Source: Planctomycetota bacterium
Lineage (GTDB): Bacteria; Planctomycetota; PLA2; JAEUHO01
NCBI GenBank assembly: GCA_020631815.1
Contig: JACKGW010000003.1
Location: forward strand, 124,001 to 188,000
Length of the DNA stretch: 64,000 nucleotides
Direction of reading: 5' to 3'
Within the stretch, counting starts at the first letter, position 1. Each line of letters begins with the position of its first letter. A model generated the notes under the pieces. The model was given only the letters and a program-made list of their open reading frames with translations, did no database searches and was not told where the DNA came from. This document shows, piece by piece, positions 62,043 through 64,000 of this stretch. The position numbers and the translations under genes were made by a program.

Positions 62043-63998
62043 TCACCGGAGCTGCAGCTGGACGAGGACGACGAGCAGCACGATCACCGCCCCGACCACG
62101 AACGAGGTCACGTAGGCACCCAGTCGACCTGACTGGGCGCGGCGCAGGGCCTCGCCGCTGGCGCGGGTGCCCTGCGAGAGGCCGTTGATGGCGCCCTGGA
62201 TGATCACGTTGCGCTCGAACCACCAGCACACGTTGGCGATGCCCTGCTGGACGGTGCGCACGAGCCAGAGGTAGAAGCGGTCGACGTACCAGAGCTCGTT
62301 GCAGAGGGTCCAGATGCCGCCCAGCTTGGCCGGCAGCGGGTCCTTGCCCTCGCTCTTGGCGTAGATCGCGCGGGCCAGGAGCGCGCCGCCGATCGCGATG
62401 ACCGTGGAGAGCGCCGCCAGCCAGACGTGCAGGTGGGCCGACTCGCCGACGTGCCAGTCGTGCAGCAGGTGCTCGAAGATGTTGGTGTGCGCGGTGCCGA
62501 ACGTGTTGTCCGGGATGCCGATGAAGCCCACGAACAGGCTGGCGATGGCCAGGGCCCACAGCGGGCCGGTCATGACCTTCGGGCTCTCGTGGGCCGGGTG
62601 ATGGCCGCGGTAGGAGCCGCTGAACGTCATGTGCGTGGCGCGGAACATGTAGAAGGCGGTCATGCCGGCGACGGCCAGACCGAGGATGAGCAGCAGCGGC
62701 CCCCCGGCGATCGAGGCGTTGCCGACGTAGCTGCCGAGGATCTCGTCCTTGGACCACCAGCCGGCGATGGGCAGGATCGCGGTGAGCGAGACCGTGCCGA
62801 TCATCCAGGTGCGGTACGTGGACGGCATGAGCGACTTGAGGCCGCCCATGTGGGTCATGTCCTGCTCGTGGTGGCAGCCGTGGATTACGCTGCCCGCGCA
62901 CAGGAAGAGCAGCGCCTTGAAGCAGGCGTGCGTGGTGAGGTGGAACATGGCCGCCGTGTAGGCCCCGGCGCCCAAGGCCATCGTCATGTAGCCCAGCTGC
63001 GACAGCGTCGAGTAGGCGAGCACCTTCTTGATGTCGCGCTGGGTGATGGCCATGGTCGCGGCGATGAAGGCGGTGATGCCGCCGAGCCAGGCCACGACCG
63101 TCGGCGCCCACGACGAGCCCTGCAGCACGAAGAAGCAGCGGATCATCATGTAGATGCCGGCCGCGACCATGGTGGCCGCGTGCATCAGCGCGGAGACGGG
63201 CGTCGGGCCTTCCATGGCGTCCGGCAGCCAGACGTGCAGCGGGAACTGGGCGCTCTTGCCCATGCAGCCGCAGAAGACCAGGATCGCGCCCAGGCCGGCG
63301 AGCCAGCTGGAGCCGAAGAACGAGGCCCCGTAGCCCTCCTCGAACACGGCGTGGCGGATGACCTCGAAGTCGAACGACAGGGTGCCCGTGGCCTCCCCCA
63401 CGGCCGTCCAGACCATGAGGATGCCGAGCAGGAAGCCGAAGTCGCCCACGCGGTTGGTGAGGAAGGCCTTCTTGGCGGCCTCACCGGCGCTGTGCTTCTT
63501 CCAGTAGTAGCCGATCAGCAGGTACGAGCTGACGCCCACCAGCTCCCAGAAGACGAACGTCTGGAAGAAGTTGGGCGAGATCACGATGCCGAGCATCGAG
63601 AACACGAACAGGCTGAACTTGCCGTAGAAGCGCCCCATCGCGGGGTCGCCGTGCATGTAGCCCAGCGCGTAGACGAAGATCGCCGTGCCGATGCCGGTCA
63701 CGACCATCGTCATGATCAGCGCCAGCGAGTCCAGGCGCGAACCGAACTGGATCACGACGTCGCCGACGACGATCCAGTCGACGACGGCTTCGTAGGTCGC
63801 CCCATGCCCACCGAGAAGCGGCAGGAAGTAGAGGACCGTCGTGAGGATGAAGCCCGTCGCGACGCCGGCGATGGCCAGCGCCGCCGCGGCGTTGCCGCGC
63901 TTGCGCAGCGGCGGCATGGCCGCCACCAGGAAGGCCACGCCCAGCGGGATGAAGAGGACGAGCCAAGGCGCCCAGGCCTTGAAGCCCTCGGTCACCAC
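62043..63998 (-). CDS. nuoL: NADH-quinone oxidoreductase subunit L
   Basis: 651 residues, the distal antiporter-like subunit of complex I with its long lateral helix at the C-terminus. Signatures: FVFWELVGVSSYLLIGYYW, KKAFLTNRVGDFGFLLG, AQFPLHVWLPDAMEGPTPVSAL, TMVAAGIYMMIRC, DIKKVLAYSTLSQLGYM and GWWSKDEILGSYV. Length fits a full subunit. The GTG at 63998 lies two bases from the window edge, so a start a few codons further upstream, outside the window, cannot be excluded. nuoM follows after 16 bases. Confidence 0.95.
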   Translation of the reverse strand: MVTEGFKAWAPWLVLFIPLGVAFLVAAMPPLRKRGNAAAALAIAGVATGFILTTVLYFLPLLGGHGATYEAVVDWIVVGDVVIQFGSRLDSLALIMTMVVTGIGTAIFVYALGYMHGDPAMGRFYGKFSLFVFSMLGIVISPNFFQTFVFWELVGVSSYLLIGYYWKKHSAGEAAKKAFLTNRVGDFGFLLGILMVWTAVGEATGTLSFDFEVIRHAVFEEGYGASFFGSSWLAGLGAILVFCGCMGKSAQFPLHVWLPDAMEGPTPVSALMHAATMVAAGIYMMIRCFFVLQGSSWAPTVVAWLGGITAFIAATMAITQRDIKKVLAYSTLSQLGYMTMALGAGAYTAAMFHLTTHACFKALLFLCAGSVIHGCHHEQDMTHMGGLKSLMPSTYRTWMIGTVSLTAILPIAGWWSKDEILGSYVGNASIAGGPLLLILGLAVAGMTAFYMFRATHMTFSGSYRGHHPAHESPKVMTGPLWALAIASLFVGFIGIPDNTFGTAHTNIFEHLLHDWHVGESAHLHVWLAALSTVIAIGGALLARAIYAKSEGKDPLPAKLGGIWTLCNELWYVDRFYLWLVRTVQQGIANVCWWFERNVIIQGAINGLSQGTRASGEALRRAQSGRLGAYVTSFVVGAVIVLLVVLVQLQLR

Positions 63999-64000
63999 CT

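Overview
This GC-rich window most likely comes from the chromosome of a planctomycete (PVC superphylum). The strongest marker is the small basic protein at 16727-16951, a family known mainly from Planctomycetes, Verrucomicrobia and Chlamydiae. Supporting signs are a Rho factor with a lysine-rich N-terminal extension, ECF sigma/anti-sigma pairs, NPCBM and VWA proteins, exported HEAT-repeat proteins, and lipoproteins with a Cys-polyglycine start. I saw no rRNA, tRNA, CRISPR array, insertion sequence or phage gene.

Left part (1-27.8 kb): ordinary but informative chromosome. rho is followed by a convergent six-gene minus-strand operon, transcribed from 9845 down to 1906: ECF sigma, anti-sigma, small membrane protein, recG, HEAT-repeat protein, lytic transglycosylase. 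Next come a PP2C phosphatase (minus) and, divergent from it, the operon NPCBM protein, VWA membrane protein, pdxA, SPOR-like protein. After these lie the small basic protein, a second HEAT protein, an orphan two-domain ABC permease coupled to a class IV aminotransferase, a second ECF sigma/anti-sigma pair (the anti-sigma carries CXXCH), a LarA-family protein, dsbD, queD, a TetR regulator and a small anchored protein. Start/stop overlaps of the type GTGA, ATGA, TTGA and TGATG are frequent and indicate translational coupling.

Central part (27.9-57.6 kb): the striking feature. Six paralogous genes of about 4.55-4.58 kb (called A to F here, left to right) lie head-to-tail on the minus strand and fill almost 30 kb. 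Each encodes a lipoprotein of about 1,515-1,527 residues with a lipobox Cys followed by polyglycine, Ig-like (putative-Ig type) N-terminal domains, several conserved cysteines and a C-terminal half with repeated WD40/TolB-like motifs suggesting a beta-propeller. Each gene has its own strong hairpin terminator ending in a CGTTT-type tract. Five of the six share an upstream element, CTGGMAAC-N9-GTGGTACG, with invariant spacing, which resembles an ECF-sigma promoter. Copy F is split by a one-base frameshift in a G7 run. I do not recognise the family, and no function is assigned.

Right part (57.6-64 kb): a small SdrD-B-like lipoprotein gene diverges from the array and shares its Cys-polyglycine start. 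The window ends in the distal part of a respiratory complex I operon, nuoL-nuoM-nuoN (minus strand), with the nuoL start codon at the very edge.

Overall, the window joins housekeeping genes (transcription termination, DNA repair, pyridoxal phosphate and queuosine synthesis, respiration, thiol exchange) to a large envelope investment: the lipoprotein array, DsbD and two membrane-linked ECF systems that could plausibly control surface genes. That regulatory link is an inference.
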